From Ricordea florida (lineage: Eukaryota; Cnidaria; Anthozoa; Corallimorpharia; Ricordeidae), in assembly GCA_949710005.1 (NCBI GenBank), contig OX453275.1, forward strand, positions 2,919,973-2,983,972: 64,000 bases of DNA. The letters are read 5' to 3'. The notes beneath the pieces were generated by a model. The model made no database searches. It worked only from the letters and a program-made list of their open reading frames with translations, and was not told the origin of the DNA. The position numbers and the translations under genes are program-made. Positions 11,101 to 22,493 of the stretch are shown here, one piece after another; the stretch's first letter is position 1, and each line of letters opens with the position of its first letter.

Positions 11101-12936
11101 AAAGTTGGGAATCTTGCCTTACAATGTCATTGATGATAATCATTTAGATAATGAAGACGAATCCCAAATTTCTACTAGTTCCAGAGAGGATGAAGAATTT
11201 TTCGAGGTTGAGGACGTTATCGGGAGACGCCTGTCAAAAGATGGTCTTTGTTATGAGTACAAAGTTCGCTTTAAAGGTTATGGATCAGAAGATGACATGT
11301 GGCTTCCCGCGTCCTTCTTTAACAGAGCTGTTCAGTTTGAGTCTATCTCAAAGTTTGGAAGGAAACGAAAACACACCGTCGACCCAGAAAACGTCATAGA
11401 AGATTGTAAAAGAAGAAAGTCGTCCGCAACCAAACTAAGCACTACTTCGGGATCTGGAATCAGAAGAGAGAGCGAGAGAGATAAGAAAGCAAAGCGTGGT
11501 AGACCCACGAAAGGAACGAAGCCTGACTTGTCCCCCAAAACGGGATTCACGTCACAGAAATCTGACGAGAAGGAAGCTGTATCACAGAAAGGGCAAGAGG
11601 TTCAGTTGAAGAAAAGGAGAAAACAATCCAATGTATGCAGAGACAAGGGAAAATTGTTTCGTTCATGTCTGGCAACATCACCGGTAGTTCAAGATACAGA
11701 ATGGAAAAGAACAAAAACAAGTCCCTCAATACAGAATACCAGTGCCAAGGAACCCATTCTGGTGAATGATGGAAATGATGGACAACACACCGAATTTTCG
11801 AGCTCAAATGAAGTCCACATTAATGCGGCAGACAGTAGCACAGCGTCACCCAAAAGTACAATGATCGACTCAAGCAGTGACAATGAAAACATACCCAACG
11901 ACCCATCCTTAGTTGCTGACGAGGAGTGTCCTTCAATATCCTGTAAAATTTCAGACGCTACGAAGGCCGTTTCTTTCGATGTTATCACCGTGGAAGATTT
12001 TTCGGAGGAAAAAGAAGTCAAATCAGGAAATGAAATCTTGGTAGACGTACAGCGTAGAAATGACAACTTTTCCAATCCGAGACGATTGTTAAGTCAAGCA
12101 ACATATCCTGAAGTAGATGGATCTTTGACAACTTATGAAATAATTAGAGGCGGTGTAACTCTTACTACAGATCCCATCACAGTAACGAAGTTACCACCAA
12201 AATCTGTACTTTCAAAGATAGAACAAGAGTTGAAAGAGATTAAAAGCCGCGAAGTAGCCTTCAAGTTCCCATGTTATGGCATCTTTGACAGAGAAGGAAT
12301 ACGCGTTTTAGGGAGGTTTCATTGGGTGAAAAGTTTGAAGAGGCAGGTCCAGTTCGAGGAAACGTGGCTTAAGCAGGCCTTCAGAAATGTAAATTTTGAG
12401 CAAGAAGTGACTGAAGCACTGCTAGACAGATGGAACAAAGCTGACAGCTACCTCGCAACGTATGGAAATTATCAGATAACGTCTCAGTGTCTATCGTTAT
12501 TGGCGGGGGAAAGGTATTTGTCTGACGAAATAATCAACTTCTTAATTCAGAAGTTTTGCGACAAAGCAAATGAAGCCAAACTACACACAAGTTTGAATAT
12601 TTTGCTGCCATCTTTTCTCTCTACCGGTAAGGTTTTACGCAACGTAGTTGAAAGACTAAGCTTCAGTTATGACATGGAAAAGGTGGAAAACATGTTTTTA
12701 CCCGTACACATAAACGATTCACACTGGGGACTAGCAATTTTCTCTGTAACGGAAAAAACTGTCTTTTTTGACGATGGCTATCATTGCCCAGCACCAGAAG
12801 ACCTTAGGCGAAACTCCAAAGAAATTCTAGGAATTTTACACGAGACCACTGGTACTGTGTCATATCAGCCCATGACCTGGAATGGCATCAAATGTTTCAA
12901 AGTTCCCATGCCGGATCAACCAAGCCACTCTGAAAT
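8195..12936 (+). CDS. Segment 3: DDE-type transposase core, chromodomain, AT-hook, Ulp1 N-part
   Basis: Frame 2 is open from about 8180. HPFTCDNCYLQLRELKDII (8201-8257) is a CxxC knuckle of the kind placed ahead of transposase cores. Residue numbers here count from codon 8243. STDSAG (about 326), YLDYDHEQRLFLKNL (about 377) and TTERIIGEMQ (about 582) are candidate D, D-x-x-H and E positions, similar in style to P-element-like RNase H-fold transposases. A chromodomain (FFEVEDVIGRR...YKVRFKGYGSEDDMW) spans about 983-1035. KRGRPTK at about 1083 is an AT-hook. The Ulp1/SENP-like fold starts near 1415. Its catalytic His is in SHWGLAIFS (1494) and its Asp in FFDDGY (1510/1511). The Cys is in the next segment. 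Confidence 0.7.
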
Positions 12937-13086
12937 CATGGGTGTGGCAGCTGCGGTGTGGCAGTCATCTGCTCAGTGAGAGATATTTGCAGTGGCATGC
13001 TTCATTCATATAGCTGGACTTATGAAGACTCACCACGTTTACGAGCAGAGCTAATGGTAGAAATCCTGGACTTGAACAGACGATAG
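12937..13086 (+). CDS. Segment 4: Ulp1 C-terminal part with catalytic Cys
   Basis: After a one-base loss in a GAAAT run, frame 1 reads HGCGSCGVAVIC, the classic Q/N-x-x-(S/D)CG(V/I) site of Ulp1/SENP proteases with the nucleophile at 12952-12954. It continues through a helix to a natural-looking end (EILDLNRR, stop 13084-13086). In the frame used before the break the Cys is lost and translation ends at 12979. SENP/Ulp1 enzymes process or remove SUMO-like modifiers. In transposons the substrate is unknown. Confidence 0.7.
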   Translation, partial: HGCGSCGVAVICSVRDICSGMLHSYSWTYEDSPRLRAELMVEILDLNRR

Positions 13087-15696
13087 AACGCGTCCTACAG
13101 TAAAACACATTTCATTGGGAAAGTGCAATGAGAACAATTGGTTGGATCCTGAACCTGTTCCAGACGCGACGTTAGATTAGTTCGGGAAGAGCGCGAAAAA
13201 GAGAAATAGCGCAAAGAACTGGAAGTTAACCCTCGTCTATGTTTTCACAGCCGCCGTTCTTCGCACTGCTCTGCGAAAACTGAACGCCTGGAACAGGCTA
13301 GTTTTGACCCTGTAGGCTATGTGGTGGGATTTAAGATTATTATGTGTCGTGACAACTTCTTCTGGCTAACCGGGAAACTGTGAGTATTAACCTTCTTGTT
13401 ACCTTGATGTTTTTGTATTGTTATGAGATACCCAAAGTAAAGACTTGTTAAGGATTTAAATTAAACTTGACAAAAATATTTAGTTTTTCAAGATTTTAAA
13501 ATTCCTAAATTGACAATGTTATTTCATGCAATAAAAAAATGAAATTTTCTTCGATCTCAAACACTATGGGCAAATATGCACAGTACCTACCAAGTTATTA
13601 ACATTTTTTATATATAAATGATTGATTTTATCAATAAAACCTACGAACTTCCTCAACAATAAAGAATGTAGCTAAAAAAAACATTTAATTTTTGTACAAG
13701 TATTGGGGAAACATCCCAAGTCTGTTTTTTTTTTTTGCAAAATTTATTTCAAAAATTAGCTGGCTGGCTTAGAGCCTGCACACGCGACTGCTGGCTGGCA
13801 AGATGGGAAAATTTTCTTCACACTGGCTGACTTTGCAATTTTTAACTTTCCTGGCTCGTTGATAAAGGTCACACTTATAGCTGGCTGGGATTTTTGTTTC
13901 TTAAAGGGCTTGCTCGCTGGCAGTGAAGAGCGGGTATTTTTTTCCCAGTAAAGTTAAATATTAACTAAGATTGACGTGGCGACACTCAGCTGAAGTTTAG
14001 AACATAGCAGGATTAATTTTCCCTGAAACGGTCGTTGGGTACTCCTGGTATAAAGCTAAGATTATCAAGTATTCTGGTAAGTAATACGTTTTATTTATCA
14101 CTTGCTCTATATCAGTTGCCTAAGGCAGAAAACGAAGCCTTTCATGTGAAAGTACGGAAAGGATGAATATATTTTGAAAATTGAAATTAATTTAGGCGGG
14201 AAGATACACAACAGCGTGATAGCTGAGATTTTTCTCAGTAAATTAATGGTCGTTGGTAAAATTATTTAAAAAGCTCTATCAATCGTTTTAAGCTTATATG
14301 TTTCTTCTTGTCGCTAACAACCAAAATAGTGCGGAATTTGTCAAACTGAGAATTTAGCCGATCGATTTATATCTCTTGTTCAAGCTCATTTCAAGAAAGG
14401 CTTAATCGATTATTGAACCACTCAGTGGAAGCTAAACGTGTTACCTTTCCAAATGTACATTAATGGCAGCGATAACTGTTGATGAGGCTGAAGAAAGACT
14501 AAATTCATTTGTCCACTGATCATTACATGGTCAATAATTTTTGGCGGCCCATTCGTGAACCCGATCGGCGTGACAACATTTGCACCATAAACGACTATGT
14601 AGAGAGCGTCACGCGATCCACGGAACTTATGTTACCTCGGGAAGAAATCAAATAAGGGATTAAGTTAGGATCATTTCAGTATTTTTTCCAGTAATTATTA
14701 ATTTTTGCTGAAAGACAAGTTAAACTTTTCCTGTGTTTCTTTTCAGCATATCTGCTGGCCTGTGCCCGAAGCCTTAATGTGCCGCCGATAGAACCGGCCA
14801 AGCCACGCAAGATGTTTACCAACAAATGCACCACGGCGAAAGCCAAGAAGAAGCAACTTCTCTCCCTTCAGTGAATGGTTTATCAGTGGGCAAGTTAAGA
14901 CTGACTTCGTCTCTTTCGCAGCCGTTGTTTGATGGAGGAAAGCTTAGCGTGTTGCGTACCGAGTCCAAACAACGGCCACGAAGTATAGAAGTACAAGAAG
15001 TAGATCTCTTTCATTAAGCTTCTATAAACGATCACAAAACTTATTTGTAATTTCTATAATATTTGTTGTTAACGCGTCAGACAGTGCACGCCAGAAAATA
15101 TAACAGTATCACCACAAACTGTACCACCGACTTGCGTGTCAGATTTGGCAAGAATCGAACTTTCGCCGTCTACCTTTCAGCCGCGCAATAATGTTTACAT
15201 TTAATGTGAATAGGAGATATTTTTCGCAATTAATTCCTATTTAGGAATTAAAAGAAAATGGAGCGAGTTCAGAACTAGATTTTTCCGTTCGGGATTGTCG
15301 GAAACGTGGTTCTAAGTCTTACTATTATGTCATGTACAAGGAAAGAAGCGGACAACTTTGGTGTGCAAGTATTTGTCATTTATATTTCTACAATACATAC
15401 TTGGTAGTGACGAAGCGTTAAAAGGGTCTTCAAATGCACTCATAACGAATGTTAGTCGGTGCTCTTGTAGAGAAAATAAAGAATGTTTTCCAGTGGTATA
15501 TGTTTATTTTACCCTGCTATCACCAATCGACAACTTCGACAGCGCAAGACGGAGCGGTAAGAAGTGCATAAACGAACATTTTGAGGTGCAAGGCGAATCG
15601 CGTGCAACGTGATCGCGAGGTACGTTTGTCAGTCGTCGGATTCATAACCACCCGTTGATTGAAATGTCTCCAAAATGCCTTTCTTTTTAGACAATT
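13087..15696. other. Non-coding stretch downstream of the giant element
   Basis: It contains AT-rich DNA with several AATAAA-type signals (about 13530, 13632, 13656) that could end the upstream transcript. A run of degenerate CTGGCTGG motifs lies at 13758-13925, and a possible acceptor with a short open frame at 14747-14874. No family signature was recognised. Confidence 0.4.
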
Positions 15697-15926
15697 CTAG
15701 ACATTTGGACCTTCTCAAGACATTTCTTTCTAGATAAATTTATCGTGACACAATTGTCTAGAAAAAGTCTAGCTTTTGTCTAGGAATGTCTAGCTGTCAA
15801 AAAGTCTAGAAAAGTCTAGCATTTTAGCTCACAGGACAGATCTACGCAAGACCTTTCTTAGAAAAAAGCCGCCAGATCTACGCTAGACTTTTCACTAGAT
15901 CTAATCAAGACATTTTCTAGATCTAG
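15697..15926. repeat. CTAG-dense block
   Basis: Twelve CTAG tetramers occur in about 230 bp, mostly as GTCTAGAA, GTCTAGC and AGATCTAG variants in both orientations. Roughly one would be expected by chance. It lies directly upstream of the inverted GTPase-gene copy. It may be a degenerate short-repeat satellite or a worn MITE; no terminal repeats were recognised. Confidence 0.8.
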
Positions 15927-15971
15927 CCATTTCGTACGGGGGGTAATACGGCATGCAGCATTCTCCCCATT

Positions 15972-18450
15972 GCCATAACTCAGTGTTGTGCCTTTTCTCC
16001 TTAGCTTTAACATCGTTACGGCCAGGGTCTGAAGCAAAAAGTCAGACTGTTCAAAGTCTAATATGCATTTCTTTATTACAATAATATTTTGATATGTTCT
16101 ACAGTTATTTTGGATCTGTTTATGGTTATTTATGTAATTATGTATCCTTTCTTCTCTATTTATTTTGTGCGTACTATTCTTTGTTGTCTTTGTATAAGAA
16201 GCCCTTTGTGTCTTCTCCAGAGTCTCAGTTTGCAGAGTCAGGTAAAATGACTACCATCATGTAATCGCATTGAACAATAACTTTTCTTGAGTGAAAAATG
16301 GGTTATATGATACGGCTAGTGCTTATATGAACAATTCAGAACATGCCGTCTTTTGTTCTTTTCCAGTCAGACGTCTCATTTTGAACCAATTTTACAGTGG
16401 AGCAAATCTGCTTTCCATATTTCTATTTTGCTCTCCCAGAATTCTTGAACATTTCATGTACTGAGAAATGATGCACGGAAGGAGCAAAAGTGTAATGAAT
16501 TTGTCAAAACGTCCCTTGTTTAGAATGGACACATCAGGCTGATATTGTTTGTTTGCTTGGTCTGTACTGTCACAACCTAATATTCCCCTGCCATTATTGT
16601 TATCTGGGCTGTGACAAGTGACTTTCTTTAAATGTATTTGAGATCATTATGAATTTTTAGATGTAATAGCTACTTGTCATCAGCTGACCGATAGTGATTA
16701 ATGTTGAACCTTTGCTGTTTCTGAATTTCAAACATGCACGAGGGAACTAGGATGTAAGGGAAAAATGTGTTATTAAAATTATCTCACATTGTATCAGACA
16801 GGTACTGACATGTATCCTTTATTGTCTTCATTTAACAGATAAAGAATTCACAGCAGGCATAGTCTTCGCATTGGACTATTCAGCTTATGTCTCTCAGGAA
16901 GATATTGTCAAGCAAGTTGACTTTGTTCAGTGCCTGGCTTAAGTAGCTTGAATGTTGCTCCAGGAAAATCCAGGGCTGCTGTAATTACATATGGGGATTC
17001 TGCAATAACAAGGATTAGATTTGATCCACACAATTCAAAACCTTTCACTGTCCGTGGATTGCTGACTAGAGAAACAGTTGGCAGCAAGAGTGGAAGGATA
17101 AGTTTGGCATTAGAAGAGGCAGCCAGTGCTTTTCAGGTTGTAGAATCTGCAAATGTCAGTACACTGAATGGAAATGAGCACAAGAAGCTTCTTTTCCTTA
17201 TCATTGCTGAAAGTGAAAGAGATGGGACAGAATTAGAAGCTTGCATTGTGCAATCAGAGCACCTGAATACCAGAAACGTGCAAATCATGATTGCCCCTGT
17301 TGGGTCACAAATAGATTTTAGAGGGCTTGGGCAGATAGTTAAACGTCCCCAGTGTGTGTTCCCTTTTCTATCATTTGGTGATATGACAGCTTCAAAAGCA
17401 CAGTGCATTGAAGTTGGTGTCAAGACTGCCTTAGGTAAGAATTTTATCCATTTTTCACCACTCTTCCTTCCCAAACTCCGTTTTCCTCTCCCTCCGCCTT
17501 GCTCTCTTTCTCTTACCCTGCCCCTTTCCACTGGCTTTCCTTTGTCCTTTTCTACAAACATTCATTACCTCCTTAAAAACCTTCCCTTTTCATCTCCCTC
17601 CTTCCTTGTTTTTTCCCCACCCCCCATCCCCTCGGGTTTTTTTGCCTTCCTCTTTTTTTCAACTACCTATGCCTGTACTTGTTTGTTTGGCTGCTCTCTC
17701 GCACCCTCCCCACATCATGCCTTTATCTCTTTCTCTTTGTCTAACTTTATTGTAGTTATCATTCTATTCTTCTTTTTTCTGTTTGGCAGATATAGTCGGC
17801 TATGCAAAGAAAAAAGCGATGGCATTCAGTGGCGTAACACCAGAGCATGACCTTTGGGAGAAGATAAGTCATTTATCACTTGTAATGGAAGGAACATGGT
17901 ATTTGCTTTATCAACAGGATGACAAGTTGTCCAAAAAGAGCAAAACTGAAATGAAGAAAGTTAAGAAAGTGAGAAAGAAAGTAAGTTAATCAGTGAGAGT
18001 ATAGATAATTTTCATTCCAAACTTACTTCAGAAAATAGCATAAGTCTTACTGTAGCTGTTTTAGGGCTTCAAGGGGTTGGTAAAAGCTACATGCTAAATT
18101 TTCTTTTAAATTCTGGGCTACCCGATAACGTTAGGATGTCTGACGGTCCATTGCCTTCGGGTCCAGGAGGAAGTCAGACCCCGGTGCCTGTCCGCCTTAA
18201 GTACGGAAATAAAGTGCAGGTGTCTTTACACAAGAAAGTTGTCCGCCAGAAACCTGATGTTTGGTACTCGAACGATGATCTAGGCCCAGACACCCTGGCG
18301 TCTGTGAATAACATAATGAAGGAGAAGTTCATGGAAGTCACGGCCTTAGATGATGCAGCCTTTGTAGAATTTCAGGGGCCTTTCCCAATTTTTCAGTATT
18401 TAAAAGAGAGGAAGTGTTCAAGTTCTGGTCATCTTGTGTTAGACGTCTTT
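15972..18450 (+). pseudogene. Truncated inverted copy of the vWA-GTPase gene
   Basis: This is collinear with the minus-strand gene from about 36520 down to 34011, including intron sequence. It covers the homologue of exon 3 (16839-17434, vWA), the intron, and the first part of exon 4 (17790-18450, GTPase with GLQGVGKS). A 2-bp insertion near 16940 makes a TAA and shifts the vWA frame, and a further insertion near 17960-17985 breaks the frame before the P-loop. Homology stops abruptly at about 18450 inside the GTPase domain, so the rest of the GTPase and the glycosyltransferase-like half are missing, as are exons 1-2. It is probably a non-functional duplicate, although splice sites for the shared intron are intact. 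Confidence 0.8.
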
Positions 18451-18546
18451 CATTCAAGAGTTGTATATTGATACTGTAATTGATAGCAGAGTGATACGCT
18501 GTGTTTGTCAGGACCCCTGTAAGATGTTTTTGTTCTATGTTGTCAG

Positions 18547-20559
18547 GTATTTGGGTGAGAATAGGATTTCTAGACTGGAAAGCCGAAGTTTGCAAGGGTT
18601 ACCAAGCCTTCAACACTTGTAGCTTTCAAAGCTTTTGAAAGAATCATTAATTAATATTATTGCGTACGCATTCAGTGCAAGTAATTGCAAGGTTCACAGT
18701 TGATTCAGTAATCAATCAAATTTGATTGTACTTCTGATTCCCGCTTACCCCTACCCCTAACCCACCCCCACCCCTACCCCTAAACTAATTAATCATTTTA
18801 AACCAGTGTAGCATCAAATTATGTCTGATCGTCAACCTGGTCGCAATGTGCAATTTTATTTCAACTAAAGGAATTTTTACTGGTTAATACCGTAACAGAG
18901 GCCATATGTCCTAATAGGGTTGACGTGAAGGACATTTAGGGGATAACCTGATAAACTCGGGATGAGCACTAACCGTATGTTTAACTCAAAAATATCTTAT
19001 AACTTCATAAGTGTCTGGCAAATCTATGAAATGTTTTCCTTGTTTCAACAGATTCGTGCAGCACAATGAGATTACAGGAATTCCTCACTACTTCTTCGCT
19101 AACTCCACAGCCCTACGATACATGTTAGTATTCGCGCGTCTTGACTTTCCGCTACCTTACAATCTTCTCCATCTACAGGTATATTACAAACTCACAACAT
19201 GACCAGCTCATTCCCAGTTGGCTTGATAGCTCAGTTGGTGGGTTCGAATCCCGTTCAGGCCCGAGCTTTTTTTTTTTCAGGCTTTAATTTCACAGCTGCT
19301 TAAGTTGTGTACATAACTGCGATGATCAATTAATGTCATTATTTACAGTCTTATCTAAGTACTGAATTTATGACTACTGCAAAACGGTTAAAGAAAGAAG
19401 ATTTAGGCGAATTCGGAAAATCATTGTTCGGATGCTCTACCAAATTCAAATCCTTGTAGTACGTTGGATCAGTTGTCCCATGAACGTAGTTTAACAAGCC
19501 TCCTATAGTTCAGTGGTAGAGTGTCCGAAAGCCGTAGGTTTGACTCCTATTGAGAGCTTCGATTTGTTTTTTCCGAGTTTGCATGTACAAGGGCAGTGCC
19601 GAAAAATACACCTTGTTAAAATTCACCAAGCTCAAAATATACTGCCTTTATTACTTCTCAAATGATTTACTTTGTCTGTTCTCTCATGGTACTTTTTTAG
19701 TATCAAAAAGAAGGACTAATAATAATATGTACATATATTACCAGATGAAGGTCGGCGTATACGGGTGAAACGTAGGTGACTCAGAAAAGAGATCTGTGTA
19801 TTGTCATTTATGATACTTTATTCATATTATTTCAAACCAGCGTGGGTTCGAACGATGTCTGATGACGAAGTCCTTTTAAGAAAATTGCCTGTGTTGATGG
19901 TCTATCAGTTTGGGGGACACTTTTCTATTTTTTGTCCCTAGTTTCATGAACAACAACAACCTAACCCTAGTTGGACCCCACACATTTGCCGGCGCATCAA
20001 AACTCGATATATTGTAAGTATTCTAATATTTGTATAGGAAGAAATATTTAATTATAACTGAAGGGTCGTTCACTGAAACGTTTAACAGTCTGCACATCTA
20101 GTTATAAAAGACTTGAAGATGAAGATTGTCGAACTGGAAGAAATTGTGTCGTTTCACTTCGTTATGAAACTTGCAGTCATACCCCGTATGGTCTCTGAGA
20201 TTTTTAAGACAAGTTCTACTGGAACTTAATGGTACAAAGCACTAACTCTTAGCTTGCCATAAAATAACTCATTTGGAAGTTTAATAAGTGCATGGCACAA
20301 GCGACAAGCGGGAAGAAACGAGAATGGACGAGACAGTAACGATTATTTTTTTTAACCTCTGGGTAGCAGAGTTTTTCCTTCCTCAAAATCCCTCACTTAA
20401 AATAATACCTAAAAGTTTGTATCTATAATAATCATTTATTTGTCTTAGAAAAGTTTACTAAGTTTTTTTATTTTCCAGAACGCTTTCTAACAATTTACAG
20501 CTGGCGGATTTGGAAGCGAATTCGTTTAACTACGATGACTACAGAAATTTGTCTCTCAT
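18547..20559 (+). CDS. LRR receptor-like gene copy A: leucine-rich-repeat exons
   Basis: Exons at 18547-18618, 19052-19123 and 19942-20013 are each 72 bp, phase 2 to 2, and each encodes exactly one 24-residue LRR (YLGENRISRLESRSL; QHNEITGIPHYFF; NNNNLTLVGPHTF). An 81-bp exon at 20479-20559 (LSNNLQLADLEANSF) follows. All are bounded by AG and GT. They form the ligand-binding ectodomain of a membrane protein. No signal peptide or start codon was found upstream, where the DNA is the GTPase pseudogene, so the 5' end may be missing. Copy B has two further 72-bp LRR exons after the first one; here they are deleted. Confidence 0.8.
19209..19256 (+). other. tRNA-like remnant lacking the anticodon arm (copy A intron)
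   Basis: GGCTTGA at the start can pair over 7 bp (one G-T) with TTCAGGCC at the end. TAGCTCAGTTGG (A box) runs straight into GGTTCGAATCC (B box), so the anticodon arm and half the D arm are missing. A T-run typical of a Pol III terminator follows. It is conserved in copy B at about 58946-58993. It cannot act as a normal tRNA and is probably tRNA/SINE-derived. Confidence 0.6.
19497..19556 (+). other. Second tRNA-like remnant, anticodon arm shortened (copy A intron)
   Basis: A TATAGTTCAGTGGTAGAG A-box region is followed after only a few bases by GTAGGTTTGACTCC, a degenerate B box. This is the pattern of tRNA-derived sequences with the anticodon stem deleted. It is present in copy B at about 59232-59291. 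Confidence 0.5.
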
Positions 20560-21075
20560 GTGAGTTCCGTTTCCTGCATCGAGTTATCTTCCTAAAACAG
20601 ATATATTCCAGTAATAAACAATGTTATTATTTAATCTTATTGTTTACCAATCCACAGCAACCCAATGATTGCATTGTAAACAGTCAAACGCGGCTGGTGA
20701 TTCACAAAATACGACAATGACGCCGAGAAATGCAACAAGTACTCCTACTTTACTGCCACTATATATTTTGGTTTAATCTTCAAACTTGAAATTTTCAATT
20801 TCTAACGTTTCCATTCCATTTCAAAAAAAGCTTTGCTGTTTTACTATCACGTCTCCCAGCCTGAAAACTTGGAAAGTGGTCATTTCAAGTTGTTGTCGAA
20901 AACAAAGAAAACAAAGAAGGAGAACAGACTGTGTTTTGCACTTTCAGTTTACTTCAGTGTGGTTGATTAACGCCATCTAGTGGCCGGCGTCCTATCGTCA
21001 TCGCTATTGGCTGTGTTACGTAAACTTTCTATTATTCCACGGGCAACTTACCACTGCTGTGTTTTTTTGTTGCAG

Positions 21076-22450
21076 ATACATTCTACAGACAGCACTTGGA
21101 CGGATCAAAACGGAAAGTTTCAACAAACACAGGAAAGTTGGAATCGTGATGTGAGTTCAAACATTTGCAATGATACTACGACCACGCTATTTCATGTCTT
21201 CATTTCCCCTCCGGTGGGGTAAAATAACAAAAAGTTTTGATTTCTTTTTCTGTCTTGAAACCTCGCAGCTCTCCAACGAACAAACAATACCCACTCCACA
21301 TTCCCGACGATGAGAGACTTCGGGAGGGTCTGGGAAGGAATGGATTTGAATGCGCTGGTTCCGTTTGCACACCGTGCCATTTTGGGACCTACCAAAAGCG
21401 CATAAATAATACCTTTGTCTGCCAGCCGTGTCCGGCAGGTAAGTGTTTGATCTCGGCCTTATGTGAACAGTACTAGCGCGGTGATCCCAAAAAAAACATA
21501 TGGCAGGGTTCTAGCTTTTGCCACATTTCAGCACACTGAGCATGCGCAGTTGCACACGTCGATCAGGTTTATGTATCCAGGAAATAAGTGGTCGCGCATA
21601 AGACCGATCGAGTTTTTCCACGGGGAGTAGTAAATAAATAAACTTCCGAATTAACAATGTAAATGTCGGTTGACGAATATCTAAACATATCAAGGACGTT
21701 AGGGACTGAGTAATAATTATCAGGAGGTGGGGCTGAAAAAATGAGCTTCGATCAAAGTGGAAATTATTATGTAGTCCCCCTTGTTCGCAAAAACAGAATT
21801 AGTTCAGCCCCCTCCCCTTGATACATTTTACTACCCCCCTCCCTCCACTCTACCACAACCACTGTCACCGCCCCCCCATGCTATTGGTATGTCTACCATA
21901 TATTGTAAGGAATATGAGTACTCCTTAAATACATGAGCTTGGCAAAATTGTTCAGCGTTACAAATACCTGAATTTACTTCTTCTCACATAATGTAATATA
22001 GTCGACTGCTGCATATGATACAAATAACACCTCGTAAGAATGTTCGATAAAACTACCCATTTCCAAGCTGTCCGACGCATCGAAACATAAAATGAAAGTT
22101 AGCGCTCCCCTGTGATGACAGTAATTTTAATTTGAGCCCCACCCCTATCTTGGTATTATTTTTACTTGATGCCCCCCCCCCGTCCCTTCATATATTTTCA
22201 ACCCCCCTCCTGATAATTATTGCACAGTCCCGTAAGTTGCGATGAGTTCAAGAACGTATAACCCCCTTTACTTAATAAATAAATAATAATAACCCCCTTT
22301 ACAGTGGAATGTTATTTTTACCAAATCGTGAACGAAAAACATTTAGAAAAAAATTCGCAGTTAAATCCTTATCATCTTGAGAAACCCAAATGTACTATTG
22401 ATGTAAACTATCAAGAGTGTTAACCTCAAATAAAGGCACTATCTGTTCAT

Positions 22451-22493
<43 letters not shown>

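Larger units (their letters stand above)
5924..13086 (+). mobile_element. Giant RFX/DDE-transposase/chromodomain/Ulp1 element gene (frame-broken)
   Basis: Four consecutive open segments on one strand encode a single domain series of roughly 2380 residues. In order these are two RFX-like winged helices, four acidic repeats, a Cys/His zinc-finger-like patch, a PIP-like box, a CxxC knuckle, a DDE-type transposase core, a chromodomain, an AT-hook and a Ulp1/SENP-type cysteine protease. The segments are in frames 2, 1, 2 and 1, with breaks near 7951-7966, 8190-8200 and 12934-12937. Each is explained by a one-base change. Ulp1 proteases and chromodomains have been captured separately by several eukaryotic DNA-transposon lineages. 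I cannot assign this one to a named superfamily, and no terminal repeats or target duplications were found. A domesticated host gene with sequencing errors is the main alternative. Confidence 0.7.

Noticed and set aside
14747..14874. Acceptor TTTTCAG followed by a 42-codon Lys-rich open frame
   Set aside because: No upstream exon, no family match and short length; plausible by chance.
15358..15612. 84-codon frame as a missing signal-peptide exon of LRR copy A
   Set aside because: Starts at a non-ATG codon, hydrophobic start is weak, and no donor site in the right phase was found.
20658..20700. Possible extra exon after CCACAG in copy A (and copy B)
   Set aside because: It runs into a stop after seven codons in the required phase, and skipping it keeps the downstream frame.
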